From Bradyrhizobium jicamae (lineage in GTDB: Bacteria > Pseudomonadota > Alphaproteobacteria > Rhizobiales > Xanthobacteraceae), in contig NZ_LLXZ01000234.1 of assembly GCF_001440395.1 (NCBI RefSeq), positions 1 to 53,401 of the forward strand: DNA of 53,401 nt, in the 5' to 3' direction. Below the pieces are notes generated by a model, which saw only the letters and a program-made list of their open reading frames with translations, was not told where the DNA came from and searched no databases. Positions 33,871 to 42,689 of the stretch are shown here, piece after piece (the first letter of the stretch is position 1; the number at the start of each line of letters is the position of its first letter). The position numbers and the translations under genes are program-made.

Positions 33871-35109
33871 ATGGCATCATCCGAAATCACCCTCGAAGCC
33901 GTCCCCTCCGTCAGCGACATCAAGGCTGCGGAATGGGACGCCTGCGCCAATCCGCCTGGCGATCCGAACAGCCTTGAACATCTCGACACGCTGGCGCCAC
34001 GCAGCGGCTCCTGCGCCATTGCAAAGCCGACCTATAACCCCTTCGTTTCGCACGCGTTTTTCGCCGCCGCCGAGGCCTCCGGCTCGGCCTGCGCCCGGAC
34101 CGGCTGGGGCCCGCGCCATCTGCTGGCCCGGCTCGACGGCGAGATCGCCGGCGTCGTGCCCTGCTATCTGAAATCGCATTCGCAAGGAGAATACGTCTTC
34201 GACCGCGGCTGGGCCGATGCCTATGAACGTGCGGGCGGGCGTTACTACCCGAAACTCCAGGTCTCGGTGCCGTTCACCCCTGCAACCGGCCCACGGCTGT
34301 TGATCCGCGACGGCGTCGACCGCGAGCTGATCGGCTCGGCGCTGGCACGCGGACTGATGGCGCTGTGCAACGCGACCGACGCCTCCTCCGTGCATGTGAC
34401 CTTTGCCCGCGAGTCGGAAGCGAAGCTTTTGGGCCAGCACGGTTTCCTGCAGCGGAACGACCAGCAGTTTCACTGGCACAACGAAGGCTACGGCACCTTC
34501 GATGATTTCCTGAATTCGCTGAACTCACGCCACCGCAAGTCGATCAAGCGCGAGCGCCGCGAAGCGGTGGCCGCCGGGATCACGATCCATCGCCTGACCG
34601 GCGCCGACCTCACCGAGGAGGCGTGGGATGCGTTCTTCGCCTTCTATATGGAGACGGGCTCGCGCAAATGGGGCCGGCCTTACCTGACCCGCAAATTCTT
34701 CGCGCTGATCGGCGAGAGCATGAGCCGCGACGTGATGCTGGTGATGGCCAAGCGCAACGGCCGCTGGATCGCGGGCGCCATCAACTTCGTCGGCTCCGAC
34801 ACGCTATTCGGCCGCAACTGGGGCGCGGTCGAGCATCACCCGTTCCTGCATTTCGAGGTCTGCTACTATCAGGCGATCGATTTCGCGATCGAGCGTGGCC
34901 TGAAAATCGTCGAAGCCGGCGCGCAGGGTGAGCACAAGCTGGCGCGCGGCTACCTGCCGCAAACCACCTACTCCGCGCATTTCATCGCCGACCCTGATTT
35001 GCGCCGCGCGATCGCCGATTACCTGAAGCGCGAGCGTGCCTATGTGGCGGAGGTCGGGCGCGAACTGACGGAAGCCGGCCCGTTCCGCAAGGCGGCCGAC
35101 GAGGCTTGA
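33871..35109 (+). CDS. FemAB-like GNAT acyltransferase family protein (DUF482)
   Basis: A 412-residue protein of the PF04339 type (GNAT-fold, FemAB-like). Markers are YNPFVSHAFFAAAEASGSAC, GVVPCYLKSHSQGEYVFDRG then WADAYERAGGRYYPKLQVSV, SLNSRHRKSIKRERREA and GAQGEHKLARGYLPQTTYSA. The biochemical role is unsettled; peptidoglycan or lipid modification has been suggested from the FemAB relation. No membrane span. It sits between GDPD and HIT genes, as in several rhizobia, and ends before a good terminator. Confidence 0.9.
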   Translation: MASSEITLEAVPSVSDIKAAEWDACANPPGDPNSLEHLDTLAPRSGSCAIAKPTYNPFVSHAFFAAAEASGSACARTGWGPRHLLARLDGEIAGVVPCYLKSHSQGEYVFDRGWADAYERAGGRYYPKLQVSVPFTPATGPRLLIRDGVDRELIGSALARGLMALCNATDASSVHVTFARESEAKLLGQHGFLQRNDQQFHWHNEGYGTFDDFLNSLNSRHRKSIKRERREAVAAGITIHRLTGADLTEEAWDAFFAFYMETGSRKWGRPYLTRKFFALIGESMSRDVMLVMAKRNGRWIAGAINFVGSDTLFGRNWGAVEHHPFLHFEVCYYQAIDFAIERGLKIVEAGAQGEHKLARGYLPQTTYSAHFIADPDLRRAIADYLKRERAYVAEVGRELTEAGPFRKAADEA

Positions 35110-35118
35110 CCTGTTCGG

Positions 35119-35163
35119 CGAGAGCCCGGTTCTGATTGCATCAGAACCAAGCTCTCGTTTTAT
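35119..35163 (+). terminator. Rho-independent terminator after the FemAB-like gene
   Basis: CGAGAGC and GCTCTCG enclose an inner stem (GGTTCTGAT, TGC, ATCAGAACC), followed by a T-rich run. Lies 10 bases past the stop. Confidence 0.88.
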
Positions 35164-35218
35164 TTATTTGACGCATTTTCTTCACGCGAACCGGTATCCA
35201 CTTCGCTTGAAAACGCTA
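35164..35218. repeat. Intergenic repeat, family D copy 2
   Basis: Reverse orientation of the element at 19300: on the minus strand it reads GCGTTTTCAAGCGAAGTGGA then TACCGGTTCGCG and GAAAATGCGTC. It lies directly between a terminator and the HIT gene. Confidence 0.65.
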
Positions 35219-35256
35219 TAGACGTGAAATTGAAACCAAACCTCGAGGGAAGAACC

Positions 35257-35679
35257 ATGCCCGCCTATGACACCAACAACCCCTTCGCAAAAATCCTGCG
35301 CGGCGAGTTTCCCTGCCACAAGGTCTATGAGGACGACCACGTGCTGGCGTTCCTCGACATCATGCCGCGCTCGCCCGGCCATACGCTGGTGATCCCGAAG
35401 TCCCCCGCCCGCAACATCCTCGACATCACCCCTGACGATTACGCCCATGTCGCGCGCACCGCTCACAAGATCGCCGCCGCCGCGATGAAAGCATTCAAGG
35501 CCGACGGCATCACCGTGCAGCAATTCAACGAGCCTGCCGGCGGGCAGGTCGTGTTCCACCTGCACATGCACGTGATGCCGCGCCATGACGGCGTCGCGCT
35601 GTTACCGCCCGCGAGTCGCAAGGAAGATGTGAAGGTGCTGGAAGACAACGCGACCAAGTTGGTCGCAGCGCTGGGGTAG
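35257..35679 (+). CDS. HIT family protein
   Basis: A 140-residue histidine-triad nucleotide hydrolase or transferase. The catalytic triad is HLHMHVMPR, preceded by FLDIMPRSPGHTLVIPKSPA and FNEPAGGQVVFH. Likely a branch-2 (Fhit/HINT-like) enzyme acting on AMP conjugates. The ATG at 35257 is chosen because GAGGGA precedes it and the family begins there; an upstream ATG at 35224 would add 11 residues that fit no homologue. Flanked by a family D repeat on the left and a family C repeat on the right. Confidence 0.93.
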   Translation: MPAYDTNNPFAKILRGEFPCHKVYEDDHVLAFLDIMPRSPGHTLVIPKSPARNILDITPDDYAHVARTAHKIAAAAMKAFKADGITVQQFNEPAGGQVVFHLHMHVMPRHDGVALLPPASRKEDVKVLEDNATKLVAALG

Positions 35680-35691
35680 CTCGATATTCGC

Positions 35692-35721
35692 GTAGCCCGG
35701 ATTAGCGAAGTGGTATCCGAG
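35692..35721. repeat. Intergenic repeat, family C copy 1
   Basis: GTAGCCCGGATTAGCGAAGT and GGTATCCG, an imperfect inverted repeat. Related elements are at 39173 and 42651. Confidence 0.6.
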
Positions 35722-35831
35722 GCCAGCCTCGCCTGGACAGGTTAGTGATAGTTGCTGACCAACGCATTCCTTGCGTGTATTCTGACGCAACTACATAGCC
35801 AGGACGTACGTCGAACTCTGCGAGGGCCACA

Positions 35832-38800
35832 ATGGCAGAACTTCGCGAGTGGCTTGAGGCGCGAGGACTGGGGCGCTACGCGGACGCGCTACTGGCGCAG
35901 GACATCGAACTCGACATTCTGCTCCAACTGACAGACGAAGACCTGACGGCGGCAGGTCTGCCCATTGGTGCCCGCAAGCGCCTGCTCCAGGCGATTGGGG
36001 AACAGCGCAATATCTCCGACGCCGCCATGCAGGCGAGATCGCAGCCGATCGTTCCGACAACGGCCCCGGCAATTGAAGCGGAACGGCGGCAACTGACTTT
36101 GCTTTTTTGCGACGTCGTCGACTCGACCGGTCTCGCTGAGACGTTAGATGCGGAAGATCTGCGGAGTCTCCTGCTATCATTTCAGAAGGTATGCACAGAG
36201 GCGGTTCAGCGCCACGAGGGGCAAATCGGCCTTTTCGTCGGCGACGGCGTGTTGGCCTATTTCGGCTATCCGAGGGCTCATGAGGATTCCGCCCAGAGTG
36301 CTGTCCAGGCGGGCCTCGACATCATGGCCGGATTAACCGGGCTGAGGACCAATGGTCTCGAAGCCCGCTGCGGTGTCCACACTGGCTCGGTTGTTGTAGG
36401 TGAACTAGGAGTTGGCGAGAAGCGCCTGTGTGATGGCATCGTTGGCGAAGCGCCAAATATTGCCGCGCGTCTGCAAACCTTGGCAACGCCGGGAAGCCTC
36501 GTCATGAGCGAGGCGACGCTGCGCCTCGTGGAAGGCCTCTTTGAAATTGAGCCGCTTGGTCCGCAAATGCTCAAGGGCGTCAGCACACCCATTGCAATCT
36601 ATCGGGTGCTGCGCCCCAGCGCCGCGCCCAATCGCTTTGAGGCGAGACGCGGACAATTCTTGACCCCACTCATCGGCCGCGAGACCGAACTCGGATTTCT
36701 CGCAAAGCGGTGGGAGAGCGCGATCGAAAGCGATGGCCAGGCCGTGCTGCTGCAGGGAGAAGCGGGCATCGGCAAATCCCGCTTGCTGCAGACGCTTCGC
36801 ATGCAGCTTCGCGAAACGCCGCACACCGAGATTGTCTTTTATGGCTCTCCGCAACATCAGACCAGCGCGTTTTGGCCGGTGATCCAACAATTTCACCGGG
36901 CGCTGGGTTTTGCGGGCGAAGAGGACGACGTCGCACTGCGCGAACGCCTCCGGCACTTTCTCTGCGATCTCGATTTGGACAGTCCCGATGTGGTCGAACC
37001 GTTCGCCATGCTGCTGGGTCTTCCAGCAGATCCGCAGTGGAATGGCGGCCCAGCGGATCCTGAACAGGTTCGTCGAGCAGTCTTCGCTGCCCTGTCGCGG
37101 CTAACCTATGCGGTGCAGCAGAGAAGCCCCGTCCTTGTGATTATCGAGGACGCTCACTGGATTGATCCTTCGACCATAGAACATGTCGGTCAAATGCTAA
37201 CGGACATGGCGTCCCAACGGCTTTTCGTTCTGCTGACCGCGCGACCGGAGTTTCAGGTACCGTGGCCGAACTCGTCACAGATGGTAACCCTACCGCTCGC
37301 CAGGCTCAGCCGCCGGGAGACCGAAGCGATGATACGTCGCGTCGCGCCCGATGATCTACCAGCAGCCATGGTGGCGCAACTGGTCGCCAAGACCGACGGC
37401 GTACCGCTATTTATCGAAGAGCTAACTAAATCGGTCGCCGAAAGCAGGAGCAAAGTAGGCTTCGTCGCGGCCATGGAGATCCCTGCGACCTTGCAGGCCG
37501 CGCTTCACGCCCGTTTGGATCGCCTGGCACCTATCCGGCAGACCATTCAGGTGGCGGCCCTCTTGGGCCGGGTGTTCGATGCCGATCTTCTGATCGCGGT
37601 GAGCCAGCAAGACGCTGCCGCCACCAAACGAGCACTCCACGACCTGATCGAGGCTGAACTCATCTACCAGCGAAGAAATCCTCATGGCGAAAGCTATCAA
37701 TTCAAACACGCCTTGATACAGGACGCGGCAATCGACATCCTTCTTCGCAACCAACGGGCCCAATTGCACCGCCAGATCGCCGCTGCCCTGATCAAGCTTC
37801 GCGCCGAGGCGGTCGAGCGTCACCCGGAGCTTCTCGCGCACCATCTTCAGGAAGGCGGCGATTGGGAAGACGCGCTCGATCACTGGCAAAAAGCGGGAGC
37901 GGCTGCCATGGCCAGAGCTGCCGCCCAAGAAGCTATATCGCACTTTGCCAATGCGATTGAATGCAGCAAGAGACGAGCCGATGTGTCCGGCGACGCCGAG
38001 CGCATGGCACGTCTCCACCTGGCGATGGCCAACGCCTTGATGCAGGCGGAGGGCTATCGTTCTGAGCGCCTTACTCAGGCGCTTGATGATGCACATCGTG
38101 CCGCTGCGAACACTGCATTGGTCGAGTTACAGTGTGAAGTGACAATATCGCTCGCTGCGTTTTCCTATGCCACCGGGCATAATCGCGATTATCTAACGCT
38201 CGCCGATGAGCAGCTAAAAAGTCACGCTGATCTGCTGCCTCCGACCTATGTGAGCGGCCTTTGGTCGACAAAGGGGTTCGCTCATTTCAACCGTGGAGAA
38301 TGGCGCCTGGCGCTCGAAGCCCTGCGCAAGGCCCGTGATCTGATTGATCCGACTAACGCCAGTCCACGTATTTTGTTGGGCGGCGCGGATCAACTCATAC
38401 CGACCGAGGGCTACTTCTTCCGATCACTGGCCTTGATGGGCTTCATTGATGAGGCGGTCGAAACGACTGAGCGCTTTGTTCAAACTATTGACCGGATCGA
38501 GAAGCCCTTCGACATCGTCTGGGCTCTTCTCGTGAAGTGCTCTTTATGCGCACTGCTCGGCCAAAACAATTTGCTACTGCAGGACGCCGCGAAGATCATA
38601 GAGATCAGCGAACGGCATGGTTACACGGCCCGGCGAGGCAACGGTCTTTCATTGCGGGGACTTGCGCGTTCGCGATTGGGGGAACTGGATGCCGGCATCG
38701 CCGATGCCCGCGAGGGGATGGTGCTTTGGCGTGGTCGCGGCATTGTATCCACCACTGCAGAGCTAATATGCTGGCTGTGTGATCTTCTGGTGCGCGCAGG

Positions 38801-39155
38801 CCGCCTCGACGAGGCATCGCAACTGCTGGATGAGGCCGATACCCTCGCTATCGATACGGACGAAGCTTGCTTCTTGGCTGAATGCATCCGCCTACGTGGC
38901 CAAATCGCCGCCCGCCGAAACGACCTAGCCGGCTCAGTGCGCCAGTTCGAGAAAGCGATTGCTGTTTCCCAGCGGCAGGAAGCGCGGCTGTTCGAGCTCC
39001 GCGCCACAACACAACTAGGATCAGTTCTCGCACGTCAAGGGCATGGTCGGGAGGGTGAGGCGCGCCTGCGCGCCATTATCGACACATTCGACACCAAGCA
39101 CGAAATCGTCGATCTTGTCGCGGGTCGAAAAGTGCTGAATATGTTGTGTCGATAG
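35832..39155 (+). CDS. Class III nucleotide cyclase with SAM domain, AAA ATPase and TPR-like region
   Basis: An 1107-residue signalling protein. A SAM (sterile alpha motif) domain fills about residues 1-60 (LREWLEARGLGRYADALLAQ). The cyclase domain follows with metal ligands Asp94 (LLFCDVVDST) and Asp138 (VGDGVLAYFG) and the canonical Asn in GEAPNIAARLQ. The ATPase has Walker A GEAGIGKS (309-316) and Walker B VIIEDAHWID (Asp440). The remaining 500 residues are helical and TPR-like. It has the same order as the gene at 1171 but with an added SAM domain and an intact Asn, so it is more likely a fully active cyclase. It lies alone between HIT and trmO, flanked by family C repeats. Confidence 0.9.
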   Translation: MAELREWLEARGLGRYADALLAQDIELDILLQLTDEDLTAAGLPIGARKRLLQAIGEQRNISDAAMQARSQPIVPTTAPAIEAERRQLTLLFCDVVDSTGLAETLDAEDLRSLLLSFQKVCTEAVQRHEGQIGLFVGDGVLAYFGYPRAHEDSAQSAVQAGLDIMAGLTGLRTNGLEARCGVHTGSVVVGELGVGEKRLCDGIVGEAPNIAARLQTLATPGSLVMSEATLRLVEGLFEIEPLGPQMLKGVSTPIAIYRVLRPSAAPNRFEARRGQFLTPLIGRETELGFLAKRWESAIESDGQAVLLQGEAGIGKSRLLQTLRMQLRETPHTEIVFYGSPQHQTSAFWPVIQQFHRALGFAGEEDDVALRERLRHFLCDLDLDSPDVVEPFAMLLGLPADPQWNGGPADPEQVRRAVFAALSRLTYAVQQRSPVLVIIEDAHWIDPSTIEHVGQMLTDMASQRLFVLLTARPEFQVPWPNSSQMVTLPLARLSRRETEAMIRRVAPDDLPAAMVAQLVAKTDGVPLFIEELTKSVAESRSKVGFVAAMEIPATLQAALHARLDRLAPIRQTIQVAALLGRVFDADLLIAVSQQDAAATKRALHDLIEAELIYQRRNPHGESYQFKHALIQDAAIDILLRNQRAQLHRQIAAALIKLRAEAVERHPELLAHHLQEGGDWEDALDHWQKAGAAAMARAAAQEAISHFANAIECSKRRADVSGDAERMARLHLAMANALMQAEGYRSERLTQALDDAHRAAANTALVELQCEVTISLAAFSYATGHNRDYLTLADEQLKSHADLLPPTYVSGLWSTKGFAHFNRGEWRLALEALRKARDLIDPTNASPRILLGGADQLIPTEGYFFRSLALMGFIDEAVETTERFVQTIDRIEKPFDIVWALLVKCSLCALLGQNNLLLQDAAKIIEISERHGYTARRGNGLSLRGLARSRLGELDAGIADAREGMVLWRGRGIVSTTAELICWLCDLLVRAGRLDEASQLLDEADTLAIDTDEACFLAECIRLRGQIAARRNDLAGSVRQFEKAIAVSQRQEARLFELRATTQLGSVLARQGHGREGEARLRAIIDTFDTKHEIVDLVAGRKVLNMLCR

Positions 39156-39172
39156 ACGCGCGAGCAGGAACT

Positions 39173-39204
39173 CCGGGATTTCGCTTCGCTCATCCGGGCT
39201 ACGG
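39173..39204. repeat. Intergenic repeat, family C copy 2
   Basis: CCGGGATTTCGCTTCGCTCA followed by TCCGGGCTACGG: inverted CCGGAT-like ends around a GC-rich loop. Confidence 0.7.
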
Positions 39205-39212
39205 AATCTTCC

Positions 39213-39704
39213 CTACTCCGTCTGGAAATCCCCGCTCTTCTGCGCCGCCAGCGGCGAGAACTCGCAGCGGTCCGGCTTGACGTCGAGCAGCGGCGTCTCG
39301 TCGAGGCAGTCGAGGCCGCGCACGAGGATCGTGTTACCCTCGACGCCAACGAACTTCACGATCGAGGTGCCGATCGGGTTCGGCCGCACCGGCGAGCGCA
39401 GCGAGAAGGTGCCGCGGGTTTTCTGGTTGTTCTTCGGGCTCTGCAGCACCAGATCGCGACGCGACTGGTGCAGCCAGTAGATCACTTCGAGATTTTCATA
39501 GAAATCGACGCCCTGGATCGCGGGCACCCAGGGTTCGAAAATCTCGAGCCGGCAGACCGGGCCGTCGTGGCGGCCCTGCCGCGGCGTGTCCAGCCGCGAC
39601 TTCCAGGGCGTGCGAATGCGACCGATGAACACCAGCCCGGCATCCCTGGCCTGCGGCATGTCGACGGTAACTTCGCCCTCGCGGAGGTCGGTCTTCTGAG
39701 CCAT
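39213..39704 (-). CDS. trmO: tRNA m6t6A methyltransferase TrmO
   Basis: Methylates N6-threonylcarbamoyladenosine at position 37 of some tRNAs using S-adenosylmethionine. The 163-residue protein has the TsaA/TrmO beta-barrel pattern: VFIGRIRTPWKSRLDTPRQG, LEVIYWLHQSRRD, SLRSPVRPNPIGTSIVK and LDVKPDR. The conserved RPNPIG is diagnostic. It starts three bases after the stop of the TctC-like gene, so the two share a transcript although their functions look unrelated. Confidence 0.93.
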   Translation of the reverse strand: MAQKTDLREGEVTVDMPQARDAGLVFIGRIRTPWKSRLDTPRQGRHDGPVCRLEIFEPWVPAIQGVDFYENLEVIYWLHQSRRDLVLQSPKNNQKTRGTFSLRSPVRPNPIGTSIVKFVGVEGNTILVRGLDCLDETPLLDVKPDRCEFSPLAAQKSGDFQTE

Positions 39705-39707
39705 AAC

Positions 39708-40679
39708 CTAGTCCAGTGAAATATTGAGCGCCTTTATCACACCTGCCCATCGCGCGCGATCGGTCGCGACGAATTTATCGATCTCGGCCTGGCTTTTGGG
39801 CCGCAGCGGCGGGAAACCGACCTTGTCGAGCGAAGCGCGGAATGCGTCATCGTTCAGCGCCTTGTTCAGACTGGCGGTGAGCTTTTGCGCGACGTCATCA
39901 GGCAGCCTGGCCGGGGCGGAGACGCCATACCAGACGCTGACGCCGTAATCCGGATAGCCGCTTTCGGCCATCGTTGGAACATCGGGTAATTCAGGGATGC
40001 GCTGCGCGGAACTCACCGCCAGCGGCCGCAGCAACCCACCCTTGACCGGCGGCAACGCGGTGCCGAGCGTATCGAACATCAACTGGATGTTGCCCGACAA
40101 CAGATCGGTCAGCGCCGGGCCGGCGCCCTTGTAGGCGATGTGCACCATGTCAACGCCGGCCATCTGCTTGAACATCTCGCCGGCCAGATGAATGGTGCCG
40201 CCGGTTCCGGCCGAGCCGAAATTGAGTTTTCCCGGATTTTGCCTGGCATAGGCGACGAACTCAGCGACCGTCTTGGCGGGCACGGAGGGATGCACTTCCA
40301 TGACGACAGGGAGGTCCGTGACCAGCGCGAGCAGACGGAAATCCTTCTGGGGCTCATAAGGCAGCTTCTTGTAGAGCAGCGGATTGAGCACGAAGATCGA
40401 CGCCGCCGTGAAGAACAGCGTGTAGCCGTCGGGCTCGGCGCGCGCCGCGGCTTCGGCGCCGATCGCGCCCTGTGCGCCGGCCTTGTTCTCGACCACCACC
40501 ACCTGCTTCAAGTCACGGGCCAGATATTCGCCGACCATGCGTCCCAGCACGTCGGTCGGGCCTCCAGCGGCATAGGGCACGATCAGCTTGATCGGGCGCA
40601 CCGGGTATTCCGCTGCATGGGCTTGCGGCCCGGCAAGGATCAGCGCGCAGGCCAGCGCCGACAGTTTCAGCCAATTCAT
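39708..40679 (-). CDS. Tripartite tricarboxylate transporter substrate-binding protein (Bug/TctC)
   Basis: A 323-residue periplasmic binding protein of the Bug family. A signal peptide (LKLSALACALILAGPQAHAA) precedes YPVRPIKLIVPYAAGGPTDV, the family's substrate loop. NFGSAGTGGTIHLAGEMFKQ and YKGAGPALTDLLSGNIQLMF then DTLGTALPPVKGG follow the Bug pattern. Ligands are usually carboxylates or aromatic acids. No TctA/TctB permease genes are in the window, so it is an orphan that may pair with a distant transporter or act in sensing. GGGGA precedes the ATG. Confidence 0.93.
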   Translation of the reverse strand: MNWLKLSALACALILAGPQAHAAEYPVRPIKLIVPYAAGGPTDVLGRMVGEYLARDLKQVVVVENKAGAQGAIGAEAAARAEPDGYTLFFTAASIFVLNPLLYKKLPYEPQKDFRLLALVTDLPVVMEVHPSVPAKTVAEFVAYARQNPGKLNFGSAGTGGTIHLAGEMFKQMAGVDMVHIAYKGAGPALTDLLSGNIQLMFDTLGTALPPVKGGLLRPLAVSSAQRIPELPDVPTMAESGYPDYGVSVWYGVSAPARLPDDVAQKLTASLNKALNDDAFRASLDKVGFPPLRPKSQAEIDKFVATDRARWAGVIKALNISLD

Positions 40680-40743
40680 CTTTGTTTCCCCGACGTTTCT
40701 TATCTTATGCGCCGGAGAGTAGCGGATTATCGGCTGCCTGCAA

Positions 40744-41088
40744 TCAACCGAGCCACCATTTCCCGGCTACGAGCACGATCTCGCCGGAGACCACCCCGGC
40801 AAAGATCGAGCGCCGCGTCAGCATGAACACCGCAAAGCCGGCGGCGACCGCGCCGTAGCGCAGCCAGTCCGGCACACCCGCCAGCACGCCCGGCGGCTGC
40901 ACCAGGATTTGCGCGATGACGCCGGCGAGGATCGCGGTTGCCACGGCCCTCACCCACACCAGAACTTCCGAGCCCTCGTCGACGCCGGCGCCGAACCACA
41001 GCCCCGCCATCCGCCAGATCTCGTTGGGCAGGAAGCCGGCGAGCACCAAAATCAACAGCGCATGCGGGCTGCCGAAAAACTCGCTCAT
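40744..41088 (-). CDS. azlD: AzlD-like branched-chain amino acid exporter subunit
   Basis: A 114-residue membrane protein with about four spans (LLILVLAGFLPNEIWRMAGL, AVATAILAGVIAQILVQPPG, YGAVAAGFAVFMLTRRSIFA). It matches the AzlD subunit of AzlCD-type exporters, which export branched-chain amino acids and related analogues. Its ATG overlaps the AzlC stop as ATGA, so translation is coupled. Substrate not shown by sequence. Confidence 0.85.
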   Translation of the reverse strand: MSEFFGSPHALLILVLAGFLPNEIWRMAGLWFGAGVDEGSEVLVWVRAVATAILAGVIAQILVQPPGVLAGVPDWLRYGAVAAGFAVFMLTRRSIFAGVVSGEIVLVAGKWWLG

Positions 41089-41828
41089 GCGCGTTCCCTC
41101 TCCCGCCACCAGTGAACGCCGTAGGCGATGGTGCCGGCCGTGATGCCGCTGATGAGAATATCGACGCCGGTGTGCAGCATCGACACCAATGGAAACAGCG
41201 CCAGTCCCAGCACCAGCGCCAGCACGTCGGATATCTGCCGGCAATTGCGCGCGGTCGACAGCAGGAACGCCAGCGGCGTCAGTAACAGGATCGCCGCGCC
41301 GAACAGCGGCGGCAGCCTGGCGGCCAGACCATAGCCGAGCGTGGTGGCGACCATGCACACGGTAACGAGCCCGCAGCCAAGCCCATGCGTGAACGCAATG
41401 CGCCGCTCGCGCGGCACTTTTGGCAGGAGCCGGTAGCATTCGACCCACAAGGTGACGGCGATGAAATGCGTGACCAGTACGAGGTGACGGCGTTTTGTCT
41501 GCGGCGTTTTCATCAGCGGCAACACCGACACCACCATTGGAAACAGCCTGATAGCGCTGACGGTGACCGCAATCGCCGCCTGCACCGCGGTCGCGCCGGA
41601 GCCGAGCGTCGAAATCAGGATGATCTGCGCCGGGCCCGCCCAGACCAGGATCGTACTGCCGAGCACCCAGCCCAGACTGAAACCGCTGTCATGGGCCAGC
41701 GCGCCGATGCCGAGATAGGTCGCAAACAGCACCAGCGTCAGCACCGTGGATGCGACCGAGCTCACGCCCCACGCGAAGGCGCGAATGGGGCTTTTCCATT
41801 GGAGGGAGTCGAGCGGAGGTAGTGCCAC
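41085..41828 (-). CDS. azlC: AzlC-like branched-chain amino acid exporter subunit
   Basis: A 247-residue inner-membrane protein with six or seven spans. It starts with a GTG and contains FATYLGIGALAHDSGFSLGW, VWAGPAQIILISTLGSGATA, VTHFIAVTLWVECYRLLP and VSMLHTGVDILISGITAGTI, the AzlC/LIV-E pattern. Partner of AzlD directly downstream. Upstream of its start the sequence is family A repeat copy 4. Confidence 0.87.
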   Translation of the reverse strand: MALPPLDSLQWKSPIRAFAWGVSSVASTVLTLVLFATYLGIGALAHDSGFSLGWVLGSTILVWAGPAQIILISTLGSGATAVQAAIAVTVSAIRLFPMVVSVLPLMKTPQTKRRHLVLVTHFIAVTLWVECYRLLPKVPRERRIAFTHGLGCGLVTVCMVATTLGYGLAARLPPLFGAAILLLTPLAFLLSTARNCRQISDVLALVLGLALFPLVSMLHTGVDILISGITAGTIAYGVHWWRERERA

Positions 41829-41931
41829 GGGTGACCGGATCTGGGTTTTGAGTCGTTGCAGGCATAGGGCTGGCGAAAGAGAGCTGCGTCAAGCAACGCG
41901 GGATTCAGAGCAGTCATGCAAGGCCGTCACC

Positions 41932-42044
41932 CCGTCATTGCGAGCGAAGCGAAGCAATCCATAGTGCGGCATAACGGACAGATGGATTGCTTCGTCGCTT
42001 CGCTCCCTTGCGCAAACGCTTTGCGTTTGTCGCAGGCAATGACG
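41932..42044. repeat. Intergenic palindromic repeat, family A copy 4
   Basis: Starts CCGTCATTGCGAGCGAAGCG and ends GGCAATGACG. Its interior matches copy 3 nearly base for base; an extra 28 bases near its right end contain the hairpin GCAAACG, CTTTG, CGTTTGT. Lies between azlC and a phosphatase gene. Confidence 0.85.
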
Positions 42045-42054
42045 TAATCACCCG

Positions 42055-42543
42055 CTACTGTCGCTCGTACCTTTTGCCAAAAGCAGTAACCCAGTCACGC
42101 TGCTGCTCAGTATCCGGCACGACGACCCCACGGGCTACCTTGATCAACGCAAGCGCTTCCTCGGCCTCAATACCCGAACAGATCATTGCGCAAGCCGCGA
42201 CAATGGACGATCGGCCAATCCCTGCCCGGCAGTGAACCGCGATCGAACGACCGCCAGCAATGCCGTCCGCTATCGAACGGGCCATATCCAACGCTTTCTG
42301 GGCGTCCGGCACGCCACGATCCGGAATCGGAAAAGAGATGAACTCGATTCCGCTCGCCCGGCACAGCTCGGACTCCCGCTGCAATCCAAGTTCAGAGACC
42401 TCCTCCTGTTCGAGAAGACTTACGACGAGGTCGACGCCCGAAGCCTTCCATCCAGTGATGTCCACCTCCAACCAATCATCCACGCGAGGACGTGCCATGA
42501 TGGCGAGCCGACCTGGCATTTCGATCCAGTGCAATCGGGACAT
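42055..42543 (-). CDS. Protein-tyrosine phosphatase family protein
   Basis: A 162-residue dual-specificity-like phosphatase. The P-loop is HCRAGIGRSS (HCx5RS), with a candidate general acid Asp in FPIPDRGVPD about 40 residues upstream. Bacterial members often act on inositol phosphates or on proteins of cell signalling. The ATG at 42543 (MSRLHWIEMPGRL) is preferred to a TTG at 42567, since TTGAGG precedes it. Monocistronic, placed between two repeat elements. Confidence 0.9.
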   Translation of the reverse strand: MSRLHWIEMPGRLAIMARPRVDDWLEVDITGWKASGVDLVVSLLEQEEVSELGLQRESELCRASGIEFISFPIPDRGVPDAQKALDMARSIADGIAGGRSIAVHCRAGIGRSSIVAACAMICSGIEAEEALALIKVARGVVVPDTEQQRDWVTAFGKRYERQ

Positions 42544-42650
42544 TCGAAGCCTCAACCTATCCAGCAAGGAGCTTAAGCGCGATCATTCGCGAGTCTTGGA
42601 GAGAGTAAGCAAGTAGCTCAGTTTAACAGATGACAATCCGAGATTGCTTT

Positions 42651-42682
42651 CCCGGATTGCGCTGCGCTCCATCCGGGCTACG
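42651..42682. repeat. Intergenic repeat, family C copy 3
   Basis: CCCGGATTGCGCTGCGCTCC then ATCCGGGCTACG. An inverted repeat of the same design as the copies at 35692 and 39173, eight bases downstream of the lytic transglycosylase stop. Confidence 0.7.
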
Positions 42683-42689
42683 ATCCTTG

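Noticed and set aside
10810..42044. Family A repeats as a CRISPR array or insertion sequence
   Set aside because: The copies are thousands of bases apart, lack regular spacers and encode no transposase.
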